Assembly: GCA_021324035.1 (NCBI GenBank)
Contig: JAJPJU010000192.1
Span: 1 to 9,258 of the forward strand
DNA from: Spartobacteria bacterium
GTDB taxonomy: Bacteria > Verrucomicrobiota > Verrucomicrobiia > Chthoniobacterales > UBA10450
Reading direction: 5' to 3'
DNA length: 9,258 nt
Shown here: positions 1 through 7,081 of the stretch, in pieces
Layout of the letters: the number at the start of each line of letters is the position of its first letter
How positions within the stretch are numbered: the first letter of the stretch is position 1
The notes under the pieces: generated by a model
What the model saw: the letters and a program-made list of their open reading frames with translations, nothing else
What the model was told of the DNA's origin: nothing
Databases searched by the model: none
Made by a program: the position numbers and the translations under genes

Positions 1-1125
1 CAAATCGAAACCTGCGTGGCCGCCGGTGGTGAGCGAGGCGTGCTTTGCGCGGACGGTCACAAAGGTTACGCGCAGCCGATTGGCGGAGTTGTCGCCTACA
101 AAAACAAAATATCATTGAGCGGCGTCGGATTCGACATCGCTTGCGGCAATCTGGCCATCCTGACCGACGCCAACCGCGAAGACGTCGCGCCAAAGATGGA
201 AACAATCATGGACGACATTGTGCGTGATGTTTCGTTCGGGATCGGCCGCAAGAGCAAGACACGAATCGAACACGATTTGTTCGAGGACGATGCCTGGCAA
301 TTAAAGCCGGTCGCGGATTTGAAATCGATCGCAGCGGAGCAACTCGGGACCGTCGGCGGCGGAAATCATTACGTCGATATTTTCGCGGACGAAGATGACC
401 GTATCTGGGTCGGCGTGCACTTCGGCTCACGCGGCCTCGGCCACAAAACCGCGACGCATTTTCTAAAGGCGGCCGGCGGGAAAGACGGAATGGACGTGCC
501 TCCGACAGTCGTCGACGAAGATTCCGAGATCGGCCACGATTATCTGGCCGCAATGCACCTGGCCGGCCGTTACGCGTATGCGGGTCGGGAAGCAGTCGCG
601 CGACATGTTGTCCAGGACATTCTCGGCGCGCGAATAATCCAAGAAGTCCACAACCATCACAATTTCGCTTGGCGCGAAAAACATGACGGCGAAGATTTTT
701 GGGTGGTCCGTAAAGGCGCCACGCCGGCGTTTCCCGGCCAAAAAGGATTCGTCGGCGGCAGCATGGGTGACGACGCGGTGATTATCGAAGGAATCGATTC
801 GGCGATTTCGCGCGAATCGCTGTTCTCGTCGATCCATGGAGCGGGCCGAATCATGTCGCGCACGGCCGCGAAAGGGCGATTCGTCAAAGTTGGCAAGAAA
901 AGGATTCGACAGGATGGACTCGTTAGGCACGATGACATGATGAAATGGATCCACGGTCGCGGGATCGTTTTGCGCGGAGGCGATTTGGATGAAGCGCCGC
1001 AAGCGTATCGCCGTTTACCGGATGTTTTGAAAGCGCACGCCGGGACAATTCGCATTCTTCACACCTTGCGGCCGCTCGGCGTGGCAATGGCCGGCCGCGA
1101 AATCAGGGACCCCAACAAAGATTGA
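1..1125 (+). CDS. rtcB: RtcB-family RNA ligase, 5' end cut by window
   Basis: RtcB joins RNA ends carrying a 2',3'-cyclic phosphate or 3'-phosphate to 5'-OH ends, using GTP and manganese, in RNA repair or tRNA processing in the cytoplasm. The frame is open from base 1. A GTG at base 16 exists, but the N-terminus is simply missing, perhaps 60-100 residues. Numbering from that GTG, the family blocks appear in order: a metal-site GVGFDIACGN (Asp40, Cys43), GGGNHYVD (Asn117, His118, Asp121), VHFGSRGLGH (His135), a His-rich VHNHHNF (His212-215), VRKGATPAFPG, and IHGAGRIMSR containing the His274 that should take GMP. The C-terminus is LRPLGVAMAG. Two positions differ from well-studied RtcB: Asp instead of Glu after the Asn-His pair, and no Lys near the C-terminal Gly. 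The gene converges with the minus-strand TPR gene 28 bases away. The family call is secure; the substrate is unknown. Confidence 0.95.
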   Translation, partial: QIETCVAAGGERGVLCADGHKGYAQPIGGVVAYKNKISLSGVGFDIACGNLAILTDANREDVAPKMETIMDDIVRDVSFGIGRKSKTRIEHDLFEDDAWQLKPVADLKSIAAEQLGTVGGGNHYVDIFADEDDRIWVGVHFGSRGLGHKTATHFLKAAGGKDGMDVPPTVVDEDSEIGHDYLAAMHLAGRYAYAGREAVARHVVQDILGARIIQEVHNHHNFAWREKHDGEDFWVVRKGATPAFPGQKGFVGGSMGDDAVIIEGIDSAISRESLFSSIHGAGRIMSRTAAKGRFVKVGKKRIRQDGLVRHDDMMKWIHGRGIVLRGGDLDEAPQAYRRLPDVLKAHAGTIRILHTLRPLGVAMAGREIRDPNKD

Positions 1126-1133
1126 TCGATCAA
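1122..1133. repeat. 12-bp perfect palindrome at rtcB stop
   Basis: TTGATCGATCAA reads the same on both strands and contains the TGA stop of the RtcB gene. It is flanked by two copies of CAAAG (1116-1120 and 1131-1135). It may be chance or part of the terminator region just downstream. Confidence 0.4.
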
Positions 1134-1135
1134 AG

Positions 1136-1151
1136 TTGGAGACGCCTCCAA
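1136..1151. terminator. Putative bidirectional terminator hairpin
   Basis: TTGGAG (1136-1141) pairs perfectly with CTCCAA (1146-1151) around a 4-base ACGC loop. A G-T and A-T pairs extend the stem outward. It sits in the 28-base gap between the convergent RtcB and TPR genes. A short T run follows on the plus strand, and CTTTGAT follows on the minus strand. The U tracts are weak, so efficiency is uncertain, but the location is typical of a shared terminator. Confidence 0.5.
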
Positions 1152-1153
1152 TT

Positions 1154-3043
1154 TCACGGAGAGGGCGATGGATTTCGGGACGGCGCTGCGCCAGGTGTTG
1201 ATGTTGCCGCCTTCACGGTCGCCGACGGACTGGCTGAAGCACCTGGCGTTGGACTCGGAGTGCCGCCGGAAATTTTTGTGACCTCGTCCTCGAGCAGATG
1301 TCTTTCTTCGGGGTAAAGCGGACCGCGCTTGGCAATTTGAAGATATTCTTTGGCGGCGTCGGCTTGATTCACATCGAGTAACAACACCGCTGCATAAACT
1401 GCATTGTGCGATTCATGCGTCGCTTCTGTTGGCAATTTTTGAATGACGTTAAGTCCTTCCATCGTTCGACCCTGAACATAAAGCGAAAAGGCGTAAGCAA
1501 CGGCTGCATTCGCATCGTTTGGCGCCTGTTCGTAAGCTTGCTTGGCCAAATCCTGCGCCTGTCTCGTGTTCTGGTCGATGTTCAAACCGAGCCGGGCCAG
1601 ATTTGCGCTAATGGTGACGTCGTTAGGCGAATTTTCGTGCAGTCGCTGAAGCACGTCGTAAAGTTTTTTTGTGTCGTTGCCGCCGCGGTACAATTTGTAG
1701 AGCGCGTCCAAGGCTTCGCGGCGAGTCGGCGGATTTCGTGATAACAGCGACCAAAGCTCTTCACTTTCGATCGCAAGATTCCATTTGCTGGCAAGACGAG
1801 CGAGCCGGAGCTCGTGATCGGGCTGATCGGCGGCCGCCCGCAACGCCTCCCGCCAAAGGGTGTCGAACTCCGCGTCTGCGGCCGACTGCCGCGACTGATG
1901 CGCGGCAAATCCCTGGTAAGCCAGGCGCAGATAATCGTCGCTGCCCCATGATTCGCTCCTCGTCCAGCGGCGCAAACGCGACCAATTCTTGAGTTCGGCG
2001 AACGCGGCGGCGATTGCAATCGCCGGGGGCGGATGATCGGTCGTTTCTGCCGGCAGCTTTTCCAACCACTTGATTACGTCCGACGCCATTCCATTTTCGT
2101 TCATCCAATCCATTAGCAGCGCGAGATCGGCGGGATTACGGGCCGCAAACGGCTTTACTTTCTCGAGCAGGTTGTCGAATTTTTTTGCATCGAGTTTCCG
2201 ATAAAAATTCAGACAGAGCAGATAATCCGCGAATGTGACGTCCGGCGACATTTGGAGCTGTTGGGCCAGGCGGTCGGCGGCTTCAACGTCCTTTTGGTCG
2301 ACTGCATCGTTTAGAAGCGCGCGTAACGCGCCGCTTCGAAACTGCGGCTTCTCCATCAGCCGATTTAGACTTTCGCGCGCACGCCTGGCCTTTTCCGGGT
2401 CCGCCGAGTGAATTTGAATTGCCGCAAGGTTGAACTGGTAAACGTCATTTTTAGGATCTTTTTCGACCGCTATCTCGAAATGATGTTCCTGATCGGCAAC
2501 ATTTCCTTCCGCGCGCGCCAACCATCCGGCGACGACGTGGAAAGTGGCCCGGTCTTCGCCGCGCGGGCCGATGTTCGCCAAAGTTTTTCGAGCGAGATCG
2601 ATCTGGTTAAACCGAAGCGCCGCCGAAGCGAGATTCAACTGAGCGTCGATGTTGTCCGGTTGCAATCGCGCGATCTGGGCGCGCCAGGAAACGGTTTCCT
2701 CGGAGTTTTGTTTTTCGCTTGCATCGGCCAGGATGTAAAAGGCGGGCACCGAATCGGAGTGAACTTCCAGAACTTGTCGCGCCAGCCGGTTGGCGCCGGC
2801 AAAATCTTTGTTCTGCAACATCGCCGACGCGCGTTTCAACAAACGCGTTTCACGCCAGCCAGAGTAGAGTTTTGAACCGTAAGTCCCGAAAACGATGATC
2901 AGGGCCAGAGCAACCGCTGCCGCAATCACGTAAAGCAAAACGCGAAACGGCGGAGAATGAAGTCGGAAGCTCGGATACGATTCGACGCCGGGTAAAGAAT
3001 GACTGCGCCTTCGGCGGCGAACCCGTCTGATTTTCTCCGGCAT
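1154..3043 (-). CDS. Membrane-anchored TPR protein with Pro/Ser-rich tail
   Basis: This 629-residue protein probably acts as a scaffold in the periplasm; no specific partner is evident. The N-terminus is strongly basic (seven Arg in residues 1-13) and is followed by a single hydrophobic segment at about 33-54. Under the positive-inside rule the N-terminus is cytoplasmic and the body periplasmic. Residues from about 65 to 590 form degenerate helix-turn-helix repeats of TPR type, for example the stretches around 75-110, 125-160, 195-225 and 490-560 with NPKND/QAPNDANA-like turns. The last 35 residues are a Thr/Pro/Ser/Ala tail. The ATG is preceded directly by an in-frame TAG, so no longer start is possible. 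An AGGAG lies about 21 bases upstream, too far for a normal ribosome site. It lies 67 bases downstream of the AI-2E transporter gene on the same strand. Not matched to a named family; the TPR nature is fairly sure. Confidence 0.9.
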   Translation of the reverse strand: MPEKIRRVRRRRRSHSLPGVESYPSFRLHSPPFRVLLYVIAAAVALALIIVFGTYGSKLYSGWRETRLLKRASAMLQNKDFAGANRLARQVLEVHSDSVPAFYILADASEKQNSEETVSWRAQIARLQPDNIDAQLNLASAALRFNQIDLARKTLANIGPRGEDRATFHVVAGWLARAEGNVADQEHHFEIAVEKDPKNDVYQFNLAAIQIHSADPEKARRARESLNRLMEKPQFRSGALRALLNDAVDQKDVEAADRLAQQLQMSPDVTFADYLLCLNFYRKLDAKKFDNLLEKVKPFAARNPADLALLMDWMNENGMASDVIKWLEKLPAETTDHPPPAIAIAAAFAELKNWSRLRRWTRSESWGSDDYLRLAYQGFAAHQSRQSAADAEFDTLWREALRAAADQPDHELRLARLASKWNLAIESEELWSLLSRNPPTRREALDALYKLYRGGNDTKKLYDVLQRLHENSPNDVTISANLARLGLNIDQNTRQAQDLAKQAYEQAPNDANAAVAYAFSLYVQGRTMEGLNVIQKLPTEATHESHNAVYAAVLLLDVNQADAAKEYLQIAKRGPLYPEERHLLEDEVTKISGGTPSPTPGASASPSATVKAATSTPGAAPSRNPSPSP

Positions 3044-3110
3044 CTAATCTTTATGCGTGGACGACTCCTAGAATGCAACTCGCTCCTTGAAAGGAGAAGC
3101 GGCCGACGGA

Positions 3111-4460
3111 CTAGGTTTCGCCCTTCGCCTCACGCACAACGGGAACGCTTCCGACCTGATCGCGCACACGGTCGCGCATACGCGGACCCCAGACGTAGCG
3201 AGTGAGCAATACTTTGATAGTTGCGGTTAACGGCACGGCCAGGATCGGGCCCAACAAACCGCCGATCAATAAGCCCCAGACGAAAATGGAAACGATCACG
3301 GTCATTGGATGCAGGCCGACGGATTGGCCAACGATTCGTGGGGCATAAAACATTCCCTCAAGATTTTGAATGACGATAAATATGCCGGTCACAATGATTG
3401 GGTGCAGCCAATCGCCGTATTGGAATGCCGCGATCAGCACTGCTGGGACCCAGCAAATGATGATTCCGATATACGGGATCATTGTCAGGATGACGACCAT
3501 CAAACCGATCAGGGGCGCAAAATTCAAACCGAGCAAAGCGAGGGTGCTGCCGATAAGAGTTCCATCAACCAGGCAAACCAGCAGCTGGCCGCGAAAATAA
3601 GCGATAATGTAGCTGTTGATCTCCGACAACGCGGAAGCGATTTCATCCTTCAGCGGCGAGGGCCGGAGCGGCAAATAATCTCTCCATCGTCTTTCGATTC
3701 GCGGCCGTTCCTTCAAAAGAAAGAAGAGGTAAATCGGCACCAGGATCAAACTGAGTAAGAAACCGGCAACACCAAGAAATCCGCCGATACTTTTCTTGAG
3801 AATGTTCCAAACCTTATCGCTCCAGGCCGGCAACTGATGCTGGACATACACAATCATTTTCTCGACGTCGCCCTCAACTTTTTGGCGCTCGGCAGAACTC
3901 AGCTTCGGCGGGGCGGCGGAGATTGATTCTACCTGCGGTGACGACGATGCACTCGGAGTGGGCGGTGGCGTGGCGCTGGGTGATTTCGGCGGAGGGGTTC
4001 CAAGAAGCAAATTAACCAGGCCTGAACTGGCCGATTTGCCGCGCGTCCCGGTAGGTGCCCCGAAAGCGCGATTGTAGCGGACAGCCAGGTCAACAATTCG
4101 ATCCCGCGCTGTTTGCGTGTAGGAAGGGAGTTCTCTCGCGAAGTTTGCGCTCTGCTCCGAAATCGTCGGCACGACCCACCAAAAGAGGCCGACCAACGCG
4201 ACTAACGTCATTATGAAAATCGTAATAATCGACCACAGGCGGCTCAAACCGCGGCGACAGAGCTCGGTCACCAGTGGATCGAGGAGATAGGCCAGGATGA
4301 TGGCTATGGCCACCGGAATCAGGATTGGCTGAAGGAAACTGATCAGGTTCGCGCCGACATAGACGATCGCCGCGGCAATTATAATGAGCATTACCACAAA
4401 GATCGCGGTGAGCGCGGCCCACATCGTTCGCTTCTGCCAGGGTGTTGGGTAGGTACTCAT
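3111..4460 (-). CDS. AI-2E/PerM-family transporter with Pro-rich loop
   Basis: This 449-residue membrane protein belongs to the AI-2E transporter family (UPF0118: TqsA, YdiK, PerM), whose members are exporters or ion-coupled carriers; the substrate cannot be read from sequence. Hydrophobic segments lie at about 15-35, 38-60, 76-98, 225-248, 288-310, 312-335, 337-347, 352-368 and 385-420. The family C-terminus is clear: IPYIG (328-332), then VGLHPMTVIVSIFVWG and GGLLGPILAVPL (400-411). The large loop between the third and fourth segments, normally extracytoplasmic, carries an unusual low-complexity insert at about 155-186 with PPPKSPSATPPPTPSASSSP. The start is ATG with no Shine-Dalgarno sequence. 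It lies 48 bases after the secreted TPR gene and 67 before the anchored TPR gene, all on the same strand, so a shared transcript is likely. The family call is secure; a quorum-signal role is not implied. Confidence 0.95.
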   Translation of the reverse strand: MSTYPTPWQKRTMWAALTAIFVVMLIIIAAAIVYVGANLISFLQPILIPVAIAIILAYLLDPLVTELCRRGLSRLWSIITIFIMTLVALVGLFWWVVPTISEQSANFARELPSYTQTARDRIVDLAVRYNRAFGAPTGTRGKSASSGLVNLLLGTPPPKSPSATPPPTPSASSSPQVESISAAPPKLSSAERQKVEGDVEKMIVYVQHQLPAWSDKVWNILKKSIGGFLGVAGFLLSLILVPIYLFFLLKERPRIERRWRDYLPLRPSPLKDEIASALSEINSYIIAYFRGQLLVCLVDGTLIGSTLALLGLNFAPLIGLMVVILTMIPYIGIIICWVPAVLIAAFQYGDWLHPIIVTGIFIVIQNLEGMFYAPRIVGQSVGLHPMTVIVSIFVWGLLIGGLLGPILAVPLTATIKVLLTRYVWGPRMRDRVRDQVGSVPVVREAKGET

Positions 4461-4508
4461 GAAATCGCGCCGGCCGGGCGAAGCAACAAACGTAAAGCGG
4501 CGGCTGCC

Positions 4509-6341
4509 TTAATGAATGGAATTGCCATTCGGCGTTTGGCCTTTGCTCATTTTGGTTTTCGCGTTGTCGATCTTCTCACTCAGGCTCTTGTTTTGCGGAT
4601 CCAAATTCAACGCCTTTTGCCATGCATCCACTGCCTGGGCAACTTTGTTCATCTTCGCGAAGGTGTCTCCAATGTGTTCGAATACAACCGGATCATCGCG
4701 AGTCATCTTTTGCGCAGCTCGCAATAAATCAACCAGTGCCTGATCGAATTTTCCCTCCCGGTATTCCAACCAGCCGAGCGTGTCGATATACGCGCCGTTG
4801 TTGGGATCGCTCTGAAGAGCGAGCTTAACCATCTGTTCGGCTTCATCGAGCCGCATATTGTGCTCGGCCCACATGTAAGCCAGATAATTGTAAGCATCAG
4901 CACCGTTGGCTGGATCGAGCGCGATCGATTTTTGGAACAAGCCCGCCGCTTTATCGTAAAGACCGGCCTGCTCGGCAGCGGCGCCATAATCGAAAAAGAA
5001 TCGCGCGTTGGTAATTTCACCGCCATCCAGCTCGGCTTCGTGCAACGCTTCTTCAAACGTGGCCACTGACTCCTGCGAGTGCTTCGCCTCGCGTTGAGCG
5101 ATTCCAAGATAATAGGCAATTTCGGGAGTTCGAGGAAAGTGCTGGCGTGCTTCCGTGAGAATTTTAATCGCGTGCTCATTTTCCTTGAGCGGACCCAGGA
5201 GCAATTCGGCGAGATGCACGTAGGGAGTGATCCGCTCCGGATTTACAATCAGGCTTTGCTCGTAATTTGCCGCTGCCTTTGCGAACGACGCTTTGGCTTC
5301 GTCCTTCTTTTTGTCTCGCTCGAATACACGGGCGCTGTCATCGAACAGGCCGGCGAGCAAATCGTACGGCTGATATTTTTCCGGGTGCTGCTTGATGATT
5401 TCCTCCAGCATCCCGATGGCTTTGTCGCGCTGGTTTGTCATCAGAAAGCCAGTAGCCAGTTTTTCTCGCGCGTTCGTGTCTTCCGGCTCCAATTCGAGCA
5501 GTCGCAGGTAAAGCGGAATCGCTTCCTTAATCTGCTGGGTCGACGCGTAGTAATCTGCGAGATCTTTTAGAACTGCGCTGTCATCCCCGGCGTGGTCGGC
5601 CGCCTTTTTAAAAATTCCATTTACCCGCGCTATCTCGTCCGCAGTGGGGTTGCGATCCGTCTTGAACACAATCGACGCATAAAGTTTTCCGAGCCGGGTC
5701 CAAAAGGTCGCATCATCGGTCTTCAGCGCAGCCGCCCGGTCCAGTGCCTGCACCGCTTTTTTTTCGTCACCCGCGGCGAGAGCCACTTCACAAAAACGCT
5801 CGTAAGCGGCGATGTTTTGCGGGTTGATCGCGATCGCCTTGTTGACGTAATCGATCGCCTGATCGGTGCGCCCGAGATACTTCGAGTAGATGAACGCCAA
5901 TTCCAGCAACGGCTCCGGCGCGTTCGGTGTTGCCTTGATCGCGTCCTTTAAAACATCGATCGCTTCTGGAAAATCATCCTGCCGCGAAAGCAATGACGCC
6001 ACCCGGCCGGCGAGTTCGATCTGGCCCGGATCGACATCCAGCACCTTGCGATAAGAAGCCAGGGCTTTGTCCATTTCGCCGCTGTCTTCGAACGCCATAC
6101 CTTCGACAAAATGGGCGAGCGCATCGGCTTTGTGTTCGTTTTCGAGTCGCAACTGCAAATCCTTGGCCGGAGTCGAATTCAAGGAGTCGTCCTGTCGAAC
6201 GATTTTTTTTGCCGGCGCGGAGGTTGGCCTGGGCGCAGGCGCCGGTGGCGCAACACGGGTCCGAGCGAACGCCGCAGGCGAGCCGGCGCAGCTGAAAACC
6301 AGCAGCAGTAACGCAGCGATCCGCCGCCCTGACGCGATCAT
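4509..6341 (-). CDS. Secreted TPR protein, at least ten repeats
   Basis: A 610-residue TPR protein, probably a periplasmic or outer-membrane-associated scaffold. I chose the ATG at 6341 because it gives a good signal peptide: MIASGRR, a Leu-rich core, then AFA before Arg, a plausible signal peptidase I site. A GTG at 6365 would add eight residues (MPDDYTRT). Neither start has a Shine-Dalgarno sequence. VFSC inside the core is a poor lipobox, so a lipoprotein is less likely. After the signal comes a Pro/Ala-rich linker (PPAPAPRPTSAPAKK), then TPRs through to about residue 590, with clear turns such as DVDPGQIEL, AINPQNIAAY, IVNPERITPY, ALDPANGADAY, SDPNNGAY and NLDPQNKS. The block NYLAYMWAEHNMRLDEAEQM followed by IDTLGWLEYREGKFDQAL matches a conserved stretch of large bacterial TPR proteins. 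It precedes the AI-2E transporter gene by 48 bases. The exact function is unknown. Confidence 0.9.
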   Translation of the reverse strand: MIASGRRIAALLLLVFSCAGSPAAFARTRVAPPAPAPRPTSAPAKKIVRQDDSLNSTPAKDLQLRLENEHKADALAHFVEGMAFEDSGEMDKALASYRKVLDVDPGQIELAGRVASLLSRQDDFPEAIDVLKDAIKATPNAPEPLLELAFIYSKYLGRTDQAIDYVNKAIAINPQNIAAYERFCEVALAAGDEKKAVQALDRAAALKTDDATFWTRLGKLYASIVFKTDRNPTADEIARVNGIFKKAADHAGDDSAVLKDLADYYASTQQIKEAIPLYLRLLELEPEDTNAREKLATGFLMTNQRDKAIGMLEEIIKQHPEKYQPYDLLAGLFDDSARVFERDKKKDEAKASFAKAAANYEQSLIVNPERITPYVHLAELLLGPLKENEHAIKILTEARQHFPRTPEIAYYLGIAQREAKHSQESVATFEEALHEAELDGGEITNARFFFDYGAAAEQAGLYDKAAGLFQKSIALDPANGADAYNYLAYMWAEHNMRLDEAEQMVKLALQSDPNNGAYIDTLGWLEYREGKFDQALVDLLRAAQKMTRDDPVVFEHIGDTFAKMNKVAQAVDAWQKALNLDPQNKSLSEKIDNAKTKMSKGQTPNGNSIH

Positions 6342-6403
6342 GGTTCGAGTGTAGTCGTCCGGCACAACCGCGCAAATGCCTGAGCGCCTAACGAATCGAA
6401 ATT

Positions 6404-6508
6404 CTAAGCCTTGTAGCGCAAACGTTTCTTGTGGCGATTCGCCCGCATACGTTTACGGCGTTTGTGCTTTGAGATTTTGGCTTTTCGTCGCTTCTTCAGA
6501 GAACCCAT
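6404..6508 (-). CDS. bS22/mS38-like small ribosomal protein (COX24 domain)
   Basis: A 34-residue, extremely basic protein starting MGSLKKRRKAKISKHKRRKR and ending MRANRHKKRLRYKA. More than half the residues are Lys, Arg or His. This matches the AURKAIP1/COX24 C-terminal family. That family includes mycobacterial bS22, a 33-residue protein of the small ribosomal subunit that also begins MGS and continues with a KKRRK-type run, and mitochondrial mS38. It should bind 16S rRNA in the 30S subunit. It is below usual gene-calling length limits. The ATG at 6508 has no Shine-Dalgarno sequence. The stop is TAG, and the next gene on the strand, the secreted TPR gene, starts 62 bases on, or 38 if its GTG start is used. 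I recognise the pattern from memory; an alignment would confirm it. Confidence 0.85.
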   Translation of the reverse strand: MGSLKKRRKAKISKHKRRKRMRANRHKKRLRYKA

Positions 6509-6701
6509 GAATTGTCAGTTGTGATCGGTGATCCAACCACATCGGGCGTGCCTATTCAACCCTTCTTCTTGGTTGATCGGCGACCTTCGCGAAACGAACG
6601 AACGGGCAAAGGAAAAAAGTTCGTGGATGACGTTGGCAATCAAACCGCGCAAGAAATCGCCTACCCCGCATCCGGCCTCCTTCTGCCTTCATCCTTCTGG
6701 A
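6509..6701. other. Intergenic stretch between bS22-like gene and tRNA
   Basis: These 193 bases should hold the minus-strand promoter of the bS22-like gene, but no convincing -35/-10 pair was seen. The best weak candidate is TTGAAT and TTGGAT, 17 bases apart, on the minus strand. A run of six A (T on the minus strand) near 6615 could end tRNA transcription, but has no clear hairpin before it. A short CGAA tetramer run and a degenerate 7-base repeat next to the tRNA are also present. Confidence 0.4.
6676..6699. repeat. Degenerate 7-base tandem repeat by tRNA 3' end
   Basis: On the plus strand the sequence reads CCTCCTT, CTGCCTT, CATCCTT, CTG: three successive 7-base units sharing a C-CTT frame plus a partial fourth. 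It lies just 3' of the tRNA-Pro gene in transcription sense. It looks like the remnant of a heptanucleotide minisatellite. It is short, so chance is possible. Confidence 0.4.
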
Positions 6702-6778
6702 TGGTCGGGCTGGTGGGATTTGAACCCACGGCCTCCTGGTCCCGAACCAGGCGCTCTACCAAGCTGAGCCACAGCCCG
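6702..6778 (-). tRNA. tRNA-Pro (anticodon CGG)
   Basis: Read on the minus strand, the gene folds into a full cloverleaf of 77 bases. The acceptor stem is CGGGCTG paired with CAGCCCG, followed by discriminator A and an encoded CCA. The D arm is GCTC/GAGC. The anticodon stem is CCTGG/CCAGG with loop TTCGGGA, giving anticodon CGG, which reads the proline codon CCG. The T arm is GTGGG, TTCAAAT, CCCAC. It transcribes toward the bS22-like gene, about 190 bases downstream. Short protein ORFs across this gene are artefacts. Confidence 0.97.
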
Positions 6779-6976
6779 CACTAATTTCAGGCGGCCATAC
6801 TTCGCGCATTTCGACGTTACTAGCAAGCAATTGAAGCGCTGGAGGTTGTTTCGACGGTTTGGCGGCGGCATGTTTTGGGGACCGCGGCCAGTATTGGAGC
6901 GGGTAAAACCGGAGCCGATGTGTAAGGAAATTTAACATAGAACTATCTGGGGAGAGAGCTGAATTATCGGAAATTA

Positions 6977-7024
6977 CTCTCAAATCTGAGAGAAATCCTT
7001 CAATTTCTCAGTTTTACAAGGATT
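6977..7024. promoter_or_regulatory. Paired inverted repeats upstream of pilus operon
   Basis: CTCTCA (6977-6982) and TGAGAG (6987-6992) form a perfect 16-base dyad with a 4-base centre. Directly after it, AATCCTT (6994-7000) pairs with AAGGATT (7018-7024) across 17 bases. A further TTTCTCA at 7004-7010 could pair with the TGAGA arm of the first dyad. The dyad centre is about 75 bases upstream of the candidate -12 element, a reasonable position for an activator site. An operator or activator site is inferred, not shown. Confidence 0.35.
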
Positions 7025-7044
7025 ACCGCAGGGGCGCGGAAAAG

Positions 7045-7060
7045 GGGCATATTCTCTGCT
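7045..7060 (+). promoter_or_regulatory. Candidate sigma-54 (-24/-12) promoter
   Basis: GGGCAT-ATTCT-CTGCT resembles the sigma-54 consensus TGGCAC-N5-TTGCA. The invariant GG (7046-7047) and GC (7058-7059) are separated by exactly 10 bases. Matches are 4 of 6 in the -24 block and 3 of 5 in the -12 block, or 4 of 5 if the last base is taken as A or T. Transcription would begin near 7070, leaving a leader of about 14 bases before the ATG at 7084. Pilin genes are sigma-54 dependent in Pseudomonas, which makes this plausible here. Confidence 0.35.
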
Positions 7061-7065
7061 GGTAT

Positions 7066-7081
7066 TATAATTACTATAATT
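7066..7081 (+). promoter_or_regulatory. Doubled TATAATT boxes before pilus operon
   Basis: TATAATT occurs at 7066-7072 and again at 7075-7081. Both contain a perfect -10 hexamer, but the upstream positions at 17-base spacing (near 7043 and 7052) do not resemble TTGACA. If the first box is a real -10, the transcript would start only about 6 bases before the ATG and be nearly leaderless. It competes with the sigma-54 reading of the same region. Confidence 0.3.

Noticed and set aside
463..1002. 179-residue minus-strand ORF inside the RtcB gene
   Set aside because: It is antisense to a clearly conserved RtcB frame and has no recognisable domain; it is a shadow of high-GC codon use.
3083..3096. 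CTCCT-TGAA-AGGAG inverted repeat between the transporter and TPR genes
   Set aside because: Only five pairs and no T run; too weak to call a terminator, and AGGAG is a common motif.
3111..4460. Quorum-sensing role for the AI-2E family protein
   Set aside because: The family name comes from one E. coli member; other members are ion or unknown carriers, and no luxS or lsr gene is nearby.
5079..5570. 163-residue plus-strand ORF
   Set aside because: It lies wholly antisense to regular TPR repeats and shows no domain of its own.
6580..6604. CGAA tetramer run
   Set aside because: Only three to four imperfect copies, without flanking structure; likely chance.
6512..6784. Plus-strand ORF ending in a VGFEPTASWSRTR-like stretch
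   Set aside because: It reads through the antisense of tRNA-Pro; this peptide pattern is a well-known false ORF over proline tRNA genes.
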